Below are positions 42,392-51,851 of a stretch of DNA of 64,000 nucleotides, piece by piece. The position numbers were made by a program, and so were the translations under genes. Each line of letters begins with the position of its first letter. Within the stretch, counting starts at the first letter, position 1. Under the pieces are notes generated by a model. The model had not been told where the DNA came from. It saw only the letters and a list, made by a program, of their open reading frames with translations, and ran no database searches. The stretch covers positions 930,001 through 994,000 of the forward strand of contig NZ_JAVIZT010000001.1 of the NCBI RefSeq assembly GCF_031453615.1, given 5' to 3'. This DNA is from Microbacterium sp. SORGH_AS_0428 (GTDB lineage: Bacteria; Actinomycetota; Actinomycetes; Actinomycetales; Microbacteriaceae).

Positions 42392-43849
42392 TCACCAGCT
42401 GACGGGAAGGGCCTTGCCCTCCTCGTAGCCGGCGGCCGACTGCAGCCCCACCAGCGCGCGCTCGTGGAACTCGGGCACGGTCGCCGCCCCCGCGTAGGTG
42501 AACGAGGAACGCACGCCCGAGGTGATCATGTCGAGCAGGTCCTCGAGCCCCGGCCGCAGCGGGTCGAGGTAGATCTTCGATGACGAGATCCCCTCGGCGA
42601 ACAGCTCCTTCCGGGCGAGCTCGTAGGCGTCCAGTCCGCCGAACCGCGCGTGCACCGCCTTCGTCGAGGCCATCCCCCACGACTCCTTGTAGACCCGTCC
42701 CTGCGCATCCGCGAACAGCTCTCCGGGAGCCTCGATGGTCCCGGCGAACCAGGAACCGACCATGACGGATGCGGCACCCGCCGCCAGCGCGAGCGCCACA
42801 TCCCGCGGGTAGCGCACGCCGCCGTCCGCCCACACGTGCGCGCCCAGCTCCCGCGCGGCCGATGCGGTCTCCAGCACGGCCGAGAACTGCGGCCGGCCCA
42901 CGGCGGTCATCATGCGCGTGGTGCACATGGCACCGGGACCCACACCGACCTTCAAGATGGACGCTCCCGCGGTGACGAGATCGTGCACGCCGTCCGCGGT
43001 GACGATGTTGCCCGCCACGAGCGGCAGCCCGAGGTCCAGCTCCGCGACGGCGCGCAGGGCGCGGAGCATGCCCTCCTGGTGCCCGTGGGCGGTGTCGAGC
43101 ACGAGCACGTCGACCCCCGCGGCGGCCAGCGCACGCGCCTTGGCGGCCACGTCGCCGTTGATGCCGACCGCCGCAGCGACGATCAGGCGCCCGTCGACGT
43201 CCACCGCCGGGCGGTACAAGGTCGAGCGCAGTGCGCTGCGCCGTGAGAGCGTGCCGACGAGGTGGCCGCGCTCGACGACGCACACCGTCTCCGCATCCGC
43301 CGCGACGAGCAGGTCGAACGCATGACGGGCGTCGATCACGTCGTCAGCGTCGATGGCGAGAGGCCGGGCGCGCACGAGATCGCCCAGGGTCGCGTCCGGC
43401 AGCGCGGTCGCGAGGCGCGTGGCCGGCACGACGCCGACGACGTCGGCCAGGTCGAGGGATGCGGCCGAGGGATCGGCCACGACGATGCCGTACCCCTCTG
43501 TCGCGGGAAGGAGCTTGGTGGCGTCCGCCGCTGTCGCCGTCGGAGGCAGCACGATCGGGGTGTCCCAGCGCACGGGCTGACGCTTGACCCACCGGATGGC
43601 GGCGTCGAGCTCCTGCAGCGGCATGTCCTGCGGAAGCACGCCCAGTCCGCCGCGCCGAGCGAGCGTCGCCGCGAGCCGCGCACCGGTGACGGAGTTCATG
43701 TTGGCGGAGACGAGCGGAATGCGCATCGCTGTGCCGTCGCCCGGCGACAGGTCCACATCCAGACGACTCGTGATCCCGGAGCGTCGAGGCACCAGGAAGA
43801 CGTCGGAGTAGGTGAGGTCGGTCTCGGGTTGCGCGCCGTAGAACTCCAT
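42392..43849 (-). CDS. guaB1: GuaB1-family IMP dehydrogenase-related protein
   Basis: A 485-aa TIM-barrel protein of the IMPDH/GMP reductase family: MEFYGAQPETDLTYSDVFLV at the start, a CBS region (about 95-215, LVGTLSRRSALRSTLYRP), the nucleotide-binding AGNIVTADGVHDLV, the catalytic loop GVGPGAMCTTRMMTAVGRPQ with the active Cys, and GGVRYPRDVALALAAGA. This is the actinobacterial GuaB1 group; its mycobacterial member has been described as a GMP reductase. The ATG at 43849 is chosen because homology begins there and a TACGCT box lies 8 bases upstream. It is divergent from kgd. Confidence 0.93.
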   Translation of the reverse strand: MEFYGAQPETDLTYSDVFLVPRRSGITSRLDVDLSPGDGTAMRIPLVSANMNSVTGARLAATLARRGGLGVLPQDMPLQELDAAIRWVKRQPVRWDTPIVLPPTATAADATKLLPATEGYGIVVADPSAASLDLADVVGVVPATRLATALPDATLGDLVRARPLAIDADDVIDARHAFDLLVAADAETVCVVERGHLVGTLSRRSALRSTLYRPAVDVDGRLIVAAAVGINGDVAAKARALAAAGVDVLVLDTAHGHQEGMLRALRAVAELDLGLPLVAGNIVTADGVHDLVTAGASILKVGVGPGAMCTTRMMTAVGRPQFSAVLETASAARELGAHVWADGGVRYPRDVALALAAGAASVMVGSWFAGTIEAPGELFADAQGRVYKESWGMASTKAVHARFGGLDAYELARKELFAEGISSSKIYLDPLRPGLEDLLDMITSGVRSSFTYAGAATVPEFHERALVGLQSAAGYEEGKALPVSW

Positions 43850-43857
43850 GTCTGCAG

Positions 43858-43863
43858 AGCGTA
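43858..43863 (-). promoter_or_regulatory. -10 box of guaB1
   Basis: TACGCT on the minus strand, 8 bases before the ATG at 43849; leader of 1-2 bases at most. Confidence 0.45.
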
Positions 43864-43929
43864 CGCCGCCCATACTCCGACGGGCCTGTCAACAGCGACG
43901 CGCCGGGAGCGAAGCCCGGAATACTCGAC

Positions 43930-43935
43930 TAGGCT
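43930..43935 (+). promoter_or_regulatory. Possible -10 box of kgd
   Basis: TAGGCT about 71 bases before the kgd GTG, in the 157-base region shared with the divergent guaB1 promoter. Confidence 0.4.
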
Positions 43936-44006
43936 TGCGTGTCGTGCGTGTGGGCCCACGACGGCCCCGCATTGCGGATGAATCTCACGAAAGCGGGCGA
44001 TCGAGA

Positions 44007-47000
44007 GTGTCGAGCCAGGTGACGGGCGTCGGAGTATCGAACGAAGGAGAGTTCGGAGCCAATGAGTGGCTCGTCGAGGAACTCTACGAACAGTTCCTTG
44101 TCGACCGTAACTCGGTCGACAAGTCCTGGTGGCCGGTCCTGGAGGCCTACCACTCCCAGGCCGGATCGGGCGGCGCCCCCACGGCCGCGCCCGCCGCATC
44201 CGAGCCCCACCCGGTGACCGCGCCCATCCCCGTGATCGGCTCGCAGCCGGTGGCACGTACGACCGGCAAGCCGGCCAAGCCGCAGCCGATTCCGGCGCAG
44301 GCCCCCAAGGCCCAGCCCTCCGACCCCGCCGGCGAGGTGCAGGAGGACGTCGTCACGACGCTCAAGGGGATGACGAAGACCCTCGCCGCCAACATGGACG
44401 AGTCGCTGACGGTGCCCACCGCGACGAGCGTTCGCACCGTGCCGGCGAAGCTGATGATCGACAACCGCATCGTCATCAACAACCACATGGCGCGAACCCG
44501 CGGCGGCAAGGTGAGCTTCACGCACCTGATCGGGTGGGCGCTCATCCAGGCGCTCAAGGAGTTCCCGAGCCAGAACGTCTTCTACGCAGAGGTCGACGGC
44601 AAGCCCTCGGTCGTCGCTCCCGCCCACATCAACCTGGGCATCGCGATCGATCTCCCCAAGCCCGACGGCACGCGCGCGCTCATGGTGCCGAGCATCAAGC
44701 GCGCGGAGTCGCTGACGTTCAACGAGTTCCTCGCCTCCTACGAAGACCTCGTCAAGCGCGCCCGCACCAACAAGCTGACCGCGGCCGACTTCCAGGGGAC
44801 GACGCTCTCGCTCACCAACCCCGGCGGCATCGGCACCGTGCACTCCGTGCCCCGCCTCATGAAGGGTCAGGGCTGCATCATCGGCGCGGGCGCCCTCGAG
44901 TACCCCGCCGAGTTCCAGGGCTCGAGCGAGAAGACGCTCGTCGAGCTCGGCATCGGAAAGACGATCACGCTGACGAGCACCTACGACCACCGTGTGATCC
45001 AGGGCGCCGGCTCCGGCGAGTTCCTCAAGAAGGTCCACGAGCTGCTGATCGGGCAGCGCGACTTCTACGAGGGCATCTTCGCGGCGCTGCGCATCCCGTA
45101 CGCCCCCATCCGCTGGGGCAGCGACATCAACGTCGACCTCGCGGAGCGCATCGACAAGGGCGCGCGCGTCCAGGAACTCATCAACTCCTTCCGCGTCCGC
45201 GGGCACCTGATGGCAGACATCGATCCGCTCGAGTACGTGCAGCGCACGCACCCGGATCTCGAGATCGAAAGCCACGGGCTCACCTTCTGGGACCTCGACC
45301 GCGAGTTCATCGTTGGCGGCTTCGGCGGCAAACGACAGATGAAGCTCCGCGACATCCTGGGCGTGCTGCGCGACTCCTACTGCCGCACCCTCGGCATCGA
45401 GTACATGCACATCCAGGACCCGGTGCAGCGCAAGTGGTTCCAGGACAACGTCGAGGTCAAGTACCAGAAGCCCGGCCACGACGAGCAGCTGCGCATCCTC
45501 TCCAAGCTCAACCAGGCCGAGGCCTTCGAGACGTTCCTGCAGACCAAGTACGTCGGCCAGAAGCGCTTCAGCCTCGAGGGAAGCGAATCGGTCATCCCGC
45601 TTCTCGACGAGATCCTGCAGGGTGCGGCCTCGGCGGGCCTCGACGGCGCCGCCATCGGCATGGCACACCGCGGACGCCTGAATGTGCTGACCAACGTCGC
45701 CGGAAAGACCTACGGCCAGGTCTTCCGCGAGTTCGAGGGCACCAGCCTCCCCGGCAACAAGCGCGGCTCGGGCGACGTGAAGTACCACCTCGGCACCGAG
45801 GGCACGTTCCAGTCGGATGCGGGCACGGAGCTCCCGGTGATCCTCGCCGCCAACCCCTCCCACCTCGAGACCGTCGACGGCGTGCTCGAGGGCATCGTGC
45901 GCGCCAAGCAGGACCGCAAGCCGATCGGCACCTTCGCGTGGCTGCCGATCCTCGTCCACGGCGACGCGGCCTTCGCGGGCCAGGGCGTGGTCGTGGAGAC
46001 GCTGCAGATGTCCCAGCTGCGCGGATACCGCACCGGTGGCACGGTGCACGTCGTCATCAACAACCAGCTCGGCTTCACGACGCTGCCCGTGGACGGGCGC
46101 ACCTCGGTCTACGCGACGGATGTGGCCAAGACCATCCAGGCCCCCATCCTCCACGTGAACGGTGACGATCCCGAGGCCGTCGTGCGTGCGGCCGAGCTCG
46201 CCTTCCGGTACCGCCAGGAGTTCCACCGCGACATCGTCATCGACCTGGTCAGCTACCGCCGCCGCGGTCACAACGAGGGCGACGACCCGTCGATGACGCA
46301 GCCGCTCATGACGAACCTCGTCGAGGCGAAGCGCTCGGTCCGCCGCCTCTACACGGAGTCGCTCGTCGGTCGCGGCGACATCACCGAGGAGGAGTACGAG
46401 CAGGCCAAGCGCGACTTCCAGGACCGCCTCGAGGTGGCCTTCGCCCAGACGCACGAGGCCGAGACGGGGACCCATCCGGTCGTCGCTGAGAGCGTCGAGG
46501 TCGAGCGGGCCGTCGGCGAGCCGGAGACGACCGGTGTGTCGACCGACGTCGTCCAGCTGATCGGCGACGCCTTCGTGAACAAGCCCGACGGCTTCACCGT
46601 GCACGCCAAGCTGCAGCAGTTGCTCGACAAGCGGCACACCATGAGCCGTTCGGGCGGTATCGACTGGGCGTTCGGGGAGCTGCTCGCGTTCGGCTCGCTC
46701 CTCGTCGAGGGCACGCCGGTGCGCCTGGCGGGCCAGGACTCCCGCCGCGGCACGTTCGTGCAGCGCCACGCCGTCTTCCACGACCGCAACAACGGCCAGG
46801 AGTGGCTGCCGCTGACGAATCTCAGCGACGGTCAGGGACGCTTCTTCGTCTACGACTCGCTGCTCAGCGAGTACGCGGCCGTCGCGTTCGAGTACGGCTA
46901 CTCGGTGGAGCGCCCTGAAGCGCTGGTGCTGTGGGAGGCGCAGTTCGGCGACTTCGCCAACGGAGCCCAGACCGTGATCGACACCTACCTCTCGTCGGCC

Positions 47001-47681
47001 GACCAGAAGTGGGGCCAGCAGTCGAGCGTCGTGCTGCTGCTCCCTCACGGATACGAAGGCGCCGGCCCCGACCACTCCTCCGCCCGCATCGAGCGCTTCC
47101 TGCAGATGTGCGCGCAGGAGAACATGACCGTCGCGCGTCCCTCGACGCCCGCCTCCTACTTCCACCTGCTGCGCCGACAGGCCTACGCCCAGCCGCGCCG
47201 TCCGCTCGTCGTGTTCACCCCGAAGGCGATGCTGCGTCTGCGCGACGCCGTCAGCCCCGTCGAGGCATTCACGCAGGGCAAGTTCGAGCCGGTGCTGGAC
47301 GACGAGCGCGGCATCGACAAGAACGCCGTCACGCGGGTGCTGCTGCACGCCGGCAAGATCCACTGGGATCTGCGCTCGGAGCTCGACAAGAACCCCGACG
47401 ACCGTGTGGCTCTGGTGCGTCTCGAGCAGTACTACCCCGCGCCGATCGACGAGCTGAACGCCGTGATCGACAGCTACCCGAACGCGGAGCTCGTGTGGGT
47501 CCAGGAGGAGCCAGAGAACCAGGGCGCGTGGCCGTTCATCGCCCTCGAGGTCGTCAAGCACCTGCACGACCGCACGATCCGTGTCGTCTCGCGCGCCGCA
47601 TCCGCCTCCCCGGCGGCCGGTTCCGCGAAGATGCACCAGATCGAGCAGGCCGAACTCCTGCGCCGCGCTCTCACCTTCTGA
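44007..47681 (+). CDS. kgd: Multifunctional 2-oxoglutarate dehydrogenase E1/E2 (Kgd)
   Basis: A 1224-aa fused enzyme that oxidatively decarboxylates 2-oxoglutarate in the TCA cycle. The N-terminal segment FGANEWLVEELYEQFLVD is the E1 interaction motif. An E2-type acyltransferase core follows (about 100-340, with TSTYDHRVIQGAGSGEFLKK and its catalytic His) but no lipoyl domain, as in mycobacterial Kgd and corynebacterial OdhA. E1 thiamine-diphosphate domains fill the rest, with MAHRGRLNVLTNVAGK, GDAAFAGQGVV and SYRRRGHNEGDDPSMTQPLM. The GTG at 44007 is used; the frame stays open to 43848. In relatives it is controlled by the FHA protein GarA/OdhI, not seen here. Confidence 0.97.
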   Translation: MSSQVTGVGVSNEGEFGANEWLVEELYEQFLVDRNSVDKSWWPVLEAYHSQAGSGGAPTAAPAASEPHPVTAPIPVIGSQPVARTTGKPAKPQPIPAQAPKAQPSDPAGEVQEDVVTTLKGMTKTLAANMDESLTVPTATSVRTVPAKLMIDNRIVINNHMARTRGGKVSFTHLIGWALIQALKEFPSQNVFYAEVDGKPSVVAPAHINLGIAIDLPKPDGTRALMVPSIKRAESLTFNEFLASYEDLVKRARTNKLTAADFQGTTLSLTNPGGIGTVHSVPRLMKGQGCIIGAGALEYPAEFQGSSEKTLVELGIGKTITLTSTYDHRVIQGAGSGEFLKKVHELLIGQRDFYEGIFAALRIPYAPIRWGSDINVDLAERIDKGARVQELINSFRVRGHLMADIDPLEYVQRTHPDLEIESHGLTFWDLDREFIVGGFGGKRQMKLRDILGVLRDSYCRTLGIEYMHIQDPVQRKWFQDNVEVKYQKPGHDEQLRILSKLNQAEAFETFLQTKYVGQKRFSLEGSESVIPLLDEILQGAASAGLDGAAIGMAHRGRLNVLTNVAGKTYGQVFREFEGTSLPGNKRGSGDVKYHLGTEGTFQSDAGTELPVILAANPSHLETVDGVLEGIVRAKQDRKPIGTFAWLPILVHGDAAFAGQGVVVETLQMSQLRGYRTGGTVHVVINNQLGFTTLPVDGRTSVYATDVAKTIQAPILHVNGDDPEAVVRAAELAFRYRQEFHRDIVIDLVSYRRRGHNEGDDPSMTQPLMTNLVEAKRSVRRLYTESLVGRGDITEEEYEQAKRDFQDRLEVAFAQTHEAETGTHPVVAESVEVERAVGEPETTGVSTDVVQLIGDAFVNKPDGFTVHAKLQQLLDKRHTMSRSGGIDWAFGELLAFGSLLVEGTPVRLAGQDSRRGTFVQRHAVFHDRNNGQEWLPLTNLSDGQGRFFVYDSLLSEYAAVAFEYGYSVERPEALVLWEAQFGDFANGAQTVIDTYLSSADQKWGQQSSVVLLLPHGYEGAGPDHSSARIERFLQMCAQENMTVARPSTPASYFHLLRRQAYAQPRRPLVVFTPKAMLRLRDAVSPVEAFTQGKFEPVLDDERGIDKNAVTRVLLHAGKIHWDLRSELDKNPDDRVALVRLEQYYPAPIDELNAVIDSYPNAELVWVQEEPENQGAWPFIALEVVKHLHDRTIRVVSRAASASPAAGSAKMHQIEQAELLRRALTF

Positions 47682-47693
47682 GACGCTGCACGT

Positions 47694-47727
47694 GAAGGCG
47701 GGCTCCGGGATACCGGGGCCCGCCTTC
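47694..47727 (+). terminator. Hairpin after kgd
   Basis: A 10-bp outer stem (GAAGGCGGGC with GCCCGCCTTC) enclosing an inner CCGGG-ATA-CCGGG stem, 13 bases after the kgd stop. It lies 15 bases before the opposing esterase stop, so it can serve both strands. Confidence 0.7.
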
Positions 47728-47741
47728 TCTCGTCCCGGGCG

Positions 47742-49043
47742 TCACCCCGCGGCGGGTGCCTCCAGGCCGAGGCGGGGCGCGAGCGCGCCGATCGCATAGT
47801 CCAGCCCCTTCTGGAGAACGGGTCCGGTGTGCCCTTCCCCCGGGATGGTCTGCGTGAGCACCGCGAATCCGGCCGCGTGTGCACGCGCGGCGTTCGCGAC
47901 CTGACCCGGGCCGAACTGCGCGTCCTGCTCACCGTGCGTGAAGACGGCCTCATGCCCCGCGTACTGCCCGGGATGCGCGGCGAGCAGCGCAGCCGGACTC
48001 GCCGCGTCGAAGGCTGCACGATCTCCTCCGAAGACCTCTTTGACCGTCTGATCGATGTGTTCGGAGCCGGGGTACTCGTTGCCGGAGATGTCCATGATGT
48101 TGCCCCAGGTCTGCGGGAACTGGGCACCGTATGTGAGAGCGCAGGCTCCCCCGTTCGAGTAGCCGCCGATGACCCAGTAGGCGGGGTCGTCGACGATGTT
48201 CAGATGCGCCCGCGCGTACGCGGGGACATCGACGTTGAGATACGTGGAGACCTTCCCGTACTTCGTGGAATCCGCGCACGCGGGGTCGACATCGACCGAG
48301 CCGAGCTGATCGGCGACGATCGCGATCGGAGCGAGGCCGTTGTGGGCAGCCGCGAAGGCGTCGAGGCTCTTGGCCAGCACCGTCGGATCGGGGGTGCCGG
48401 GCTGGCCCATCATGAACACCAGCAGCGGCAGACGTGGCGGGTCCGGCACCAGAGCTGCGGGCGGCAGGTACAGCGCCGCGTCTCGCGCCTGGAAGCCTGT
48501 GGCCGGGATCTTCTGATCCCCCGACAGCGCACTCACTCGGCCTTTCGAGGGCATGCCCGCCGGCGGTGTCCATGTCTGGTAGAGGGTCGCTGCGTCCCCC
48601 GATGCGGCAGACGTCCCCGGCAGCGGAGCACTGTCCAATGCCTGTATGCCGAGGATCGCGGCGAGATTTCCGGTGAGTCCGTAGGCGGCATTGACGCTCA
48701 CCCCCATCCCGATCACGCCGGTGACGATCAGCAACGCGGCCACCGCGCGACGCCACCACGGACGGACGAGCACCCCCACCGCGCCCATGGCGACGGTCGC
48801 GACACCCGCCGACATCCAGAGGGCGGCATGCACCGGAAGCGGCCCCTGGAAGACGTCCCATGCCTCCAGCAGATGGGCGCCGGCGTAGCCGATGACGGCG
48901 CCCGCCGCGGCGGTGATCAGCAGACGGCGGATGCGGCGCGGCGGCACGATGAGGACGACGAGCGCGCACACGGCGGCGACCGACCAGACCACCCATCGCA
49001 GCGGACTGTTGATGAGCTCGAGAGTCAGCAGCCACTGGATCAT
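47742..49043 (-). CDS. Membrane esterase (putative esterase family)
   Basis: A 433-aa protein with four N-terminal membrane helices (about residues 12-32, 38-60, 70-90, 97-118) and an extracytoplasmic alpha/beta hydrolase domain. The nucleophile elbow is VIGGYSNGGACALTYGAQFP, and late HGEQDAQFG and PGEGHTGPVLQKGL supply candidate Asp and His. It belongs to the putative-esterase/mycolyltransferase-like group. The ATG overlaps the stop of the DUF2156 gene. In corynebacteria a comparable esterase next to a DUF2156 gene removes amino acids from aminoacylated lipids; the same role here is inference. Confidence 0.85.
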   Translation of the reverse strand: MIQWLLTLELINSPLRWVVWSVAAVCALVVLIVPPRRIRRLLITAAAGAVIGYAGAHLLEAWDVFQGPLPVHAALWMSAGVATVAMGAVGVLVRPWWRRAVAALLIVTGVIGMGVSVNAAYGLTGNLAAILGIQALDSAPLPGTSAASGDAATLYQTWTPPAGMPSKGRVSALSGDQKIPATGFQARDAALYLPPAALVPDPPRLPLLVFMMGQPGTPDPTVLAKSLDAFAAAHNGLAPIAIVADQLGSVDVDPACADSTKYGKVSTYLNVDVPAYARAHLNIVDDPAYWVIGGYSNGGACALTYGAQFPQTWGNIMDISGNEYPGSEHIDQTVKEVFGGDRAAFDAASPAALLAAHPGQYAGHEAVFTHGEQDAQFGPGQVANAARAHAAGFAVLTQTIPGEGHTGPVLQKGLDYAIGALAPRLGLEAPAAG

Positions 49044-51529
49044 CTGTCTCCTCCTCGAGCGCTGCGCAGCAGCGCCAGCACATCACGCACAGTAGCGTCG
49101 GGCAGGTAGGCGCGACCGATGGCGGTGCCGATCCGCGGGAGATCGACCGGGTCACCGTACGCCAGCCAGATCGTGCGATACCGAGGGTGGAACTTCCGCT
49201 TGAAACGGAAGAGCGAGTCGAAGCCGTAGGCCGGCTCGAGGGTCTGCGCCAACCAGCCCAGCACCCCCGAGAGGATCGTCGTGTCGCCGGGCGCTTCGGC
49301 ATCGGGCTTCACCGCCATCGGAGCCCCGGAGAGGCTGAGCTCCGCCACCCCGTCTGCGGCCGCCTGCTGCGCTGCGCGAGCGATCGCGAACTCCATCAGT
49401 CCGTTGGGCCCGTCGGCCCGACGCCGCATGAAGTCGAGCGTCCATCCGGTGCGCGCCCCGCCGCGCCAGGAGGGCATCCAGCTCGTCACGACCTGGATGC
49501 GGCCGGCGTCGTCGACCGCGAGCAGCAGCGCCACGTCCGGATCCATGATCTCGTCCAGCGTGCCCAGGGTGAATCCCATCTCGGGCAGCGCCTTGTCGGC
49601 GACCCACTGCTCGTCGATCTCGCGGATCTGCGAACGCTCGGCGGCGCTGAGATCCGCCCACCGCGTCCAGACCGCCGTCATGCCTTCGCGTTCTGCGCGG
49701 GTCACCGGCTGGCGCACCTTCTGCCACTGCTTGCCCTCGAGAGTGACCTCGGAGGCGTCCAGCACCGTCTCCTCGCCCACGGAGACGTACTTCCATCCCA
49801 TGTCATCGAAGACCGGCAGAGCGTCGTCGTGGATGCTGTAGAAGGCCGCCGTCCACCCCGACTCGCCGCAGAAGTCGACGAAGCCCCTGATGGCGCGCTC
49901 CTGCTCTCCACTCGGCGCGAGCGGGTCACCGACCGCGAGAGCGACATCGCCCACGAGGCGGTACGCGACGGCGCAGGTGCGGTCGACGCTGTACCAGTAG
50001 CTGGTGCCGCGCCAGGTCCCGAGGAACGAGAGGGTCCCGCCGCCCCGACGCAGCAGATCGCGGTACAGGCGCGCATCCGCATCCTCGGGACGACGGACGC
50101 TGCGGTAGAGGCGCACGAGAGCGAGGACGACGATCGCCCAGAAGACGACGCCGACCCACTGGTAGATCCAGAGGGCTGCGCCGTGACGCGGGAACGGCGG
50201 CTGGCCGATGCCCTGCAGGAAGGCAGGAGGCACGAACCGGCGCCATGACTCGACGACGATGTCCGTGAGCGTCGGGGTCACGTCGAACGACTGCCGCAGC
50301 AGCGTCTCACTCGCCACGAAGACGGCACCGCAGGCGAGGAAGGCGATCAGCACCGTCGCCGCGAAGGTTCGGGCCGCATGACGGGTCGCGCGAACGGGGA
50401 ACCGTCGCCGCACCACGATCAGCGCCGAGGCGCTCGCGACGGGTACGCCGATCGAGGCGATGCCCCACAGCAGGTACTCGAGTCCCGACCCGTCCGCCCA
50501 GGGCTCGATGGCGAGCTCTCCGCTGAGCAGCGCGTAGAGGGCGAGGACGGCCAGCACGCCCTGGACGCAGACCGCCAGCACGAGGCCGGCGCGGCGTCCG
50601 CGTCGAAGACCCAGTGCGGCCACGATCAGCAGCACCAGCGGCACGAGGGCGAGGAGCACGGGTCCGACGCCGCGCGTGAGCACGAGCGCGAACTCGTGAT
50701 CGCACACGGGTCGGTAGCTCACCTCGCACCGCTGGACGAGATGCTCGTCGAAGGCGAGGAAGGACGAGGCCACCAGGGAGAACGGACCCCGACCGCCGCC
50801 CGCGATCACCGCGGCGAGCGGCCCGAGACCGGTGATCGCGACGAGCACCGCCATCAGAGCGCGCACCTCGCGCGAGGAAGATCGGTGCCAGTCCAACCGG
50901 GGCATCCGCCGCGCCATGAGTGACCCCGCGACGAGTCCCAGCAGGGCGGCGATCAGCCGGTACCAGGAGTCGGCATCGCCCGCGTACAGGGCGAACATGA
51001 CGACGGTGGCGAGCGCGACGAGCCTGATCCGACGCCGCCAGAGAGCGGAAGAGAGAGCGGATGCGGCCAGCACGCCCGCGAAGATCCCCATCGACGGATC
51101 CAGCACGGGGTCGTTGGACTCCAGGGGCCGAAGCTCGTCGAATCCCCATAGCACGGCGTGCGCGAGCGCGCCGAGAAGGATCGAGAGGACTCCGCCGCAC
51201 AGGAACACGATCGCGGACCGGAGATGCCCCAGCAACGACTCCGCGTACGCGAACGCCGTCAGCGCCAGAAGAATGCTCAGGAAGACTTCGACCGTCGAGT
51301 CGGGCACGACCAGAGCGGTCACGACGGACCACCATCTGCCGTCGGCGAGCGCCGCAGCGCCGCTGCCCCATGCCGTCGCGTCCGCGCCCCACAGCGAACC
51401 GGTGGCGACGGAGGCGGTGAGGATGAGAGCCGCGAGGCCGAGGCTGACAGGATGGTGCGCCGCGTATCGACGCACCTGCGCCGATGTGATCACGTGGCGC
51501 CGGGTGCGCGACGAGTCCGCCTGTGACAC
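49040..51529 (-). CDS. DUF2156 aminoacyl-lipid synthase-like membrane protein
   Basis: An 829-aa protein. The N-terminal half has about 12-13 helices; the first block (about 20-220) is rhomboid-like in arrangement (GSGAAALADGRWWSVVTALV, DPSMGIFAGVLAASALSSAL). The C-terminal soluble domain (about 490-810) is DUF2156, the tRNA-dependent aminoacyltransferase module of MprF-type enzymes: GTSYWYSVDRTCAVAYRLVG, EKQW-like GKQWQKVRQPVTRAER and PNGLMEFAIARAAQQAAA. It probably transfers an amino acid to phosphatidylglycerol or another lipid. The GTG at 51529 is chosen because GGGAGG lies 5 bases upstream; the frame reaches 51541. The start of the esterase gene overlaps its stop. Confidence 0.85.
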   Translation of the reverse strand: MSQADSSRTRRHVITSAQVRRYAAHHPVSLGLAALILTASVATGSLWGADATAWGSGAAALADGRWWSVVTALVVPDSTVEVFLSILLALTAFAYAESLLGHLRSAIVFLCGGVLSILLGALAHAVLWGFDELRPLESNDPVLDPSMGIFAGVLAASALSSALWRRRIRLVALATVVMFALYAGDADSWYRLIAALLGLVAGSLMARRMPRLDWHRSSSREVRALMAVLVAITGLGPLAAVIAGGGRGPFSLVASSFLAFDEHLVQRCEVSYRPVCDHEFALVLTRGVGPVLLALVPLVLLIVAALGLRRGRRAGLVLAVCVQGVLAVLALYALLSGELAIEPWADGSGLEYLLWGIASIGVPVASASALIVVRRRFPVRATRHAARTFAATVLIAFLACGAVFVASETLLRQSFDVTPTLTDIVVESWRRFVPPAFLQGIGQPPFPRHGAALWIYQWVGVVFWAIVVLALVRLYRSVRRPEDADARLYRDLLRRGGGTLSFLGTWRGTSYWYSVDRTCAVAYRLVGDVALAVGDPLAPSGEQERAIRGFVDFCGESGWTAAFYSIHDDALPVFDDMGWKYVSVGEETVLDASEVTLEGKQWQKVRQPVTRAEREGMTAVWTRWADLSAAERSQIREIDEQWVADKALPEMGFTLGTLDEIMDPDVALLLAVDDAGRIQVVTSWMPSWRGGARTGWTLDFMRRRADGPNGLMEFAIARAAQQAAADGVAELSLSGAPMAVKPDAEAPGDTTILSGVLGWLAQTLEPAYGFDSLFRFKRKFHPRYRTIWLAYGDPVDLPRIGTAIGRAYLPDATVRDVLALLRSARGGDR

Positions 51530-51605
51530 GCGACCTCCCACGGACTCAGAGTGCCGCCGTCACCTTATCGATCGGGGATCGTGCGCAGGCGTGGAACCCT
51601 GTGCG

Positions 51606-51851
51606 TCAGTGATGAGTCGCCTGTGCGGCGCGGAGCCGCTCGAGAACCTGGTCGCGGAGCTTGTCGGGGGCCGTCTCTTTGCACGCACGCGCGACGACCT
51701 CGGTGAGCGTGGTCGCGACGAGCGCCTCGTCGCGGCACTCCGCGCACGTCTCGAGGTGCTCGCGGATATCGCTGTGCTCGACGTGGCACATCTCGTTGCG
51801 GAGGTACTCCTCGAGATCGCGCCGAGCCTTCTCGCAGCCGCAGTCGGTCAT
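51606..51851 (-). CDS. rsrA: Zinc-binding anti-sigma factor (RsrA type)
   Basis: An 81-aa anti-sigma factor of the mycothiol-system RsrA group. Metal- and redox-active residues are visible in [30 protein letters not shown] and ECRDEAL, giving the HxxxCxxC zinc motif plus extra cysteines. Reduced, it binds sigma-R; disulfide stress releases the factor. The ATG overlaps the sigR stop, the typical layout of this pair. Confidence 0.93.
   Translation of the reverse strand: MTDCGCEKARRDLEEYLRNEMCHVEHSDIREHLETCAECRDEALVATTLTEVVARACKETAPDKLRDQVLERLRAAQATHH

Noticed and set aside
43929..47636. A 1235-codon open frame antisense to kgd
   Set aside because: Shadow of a highly expressed GC-rich gene. 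Composition is Arg/Ala/Gly/Asp-rich with no motif, and kgd itself is certain.
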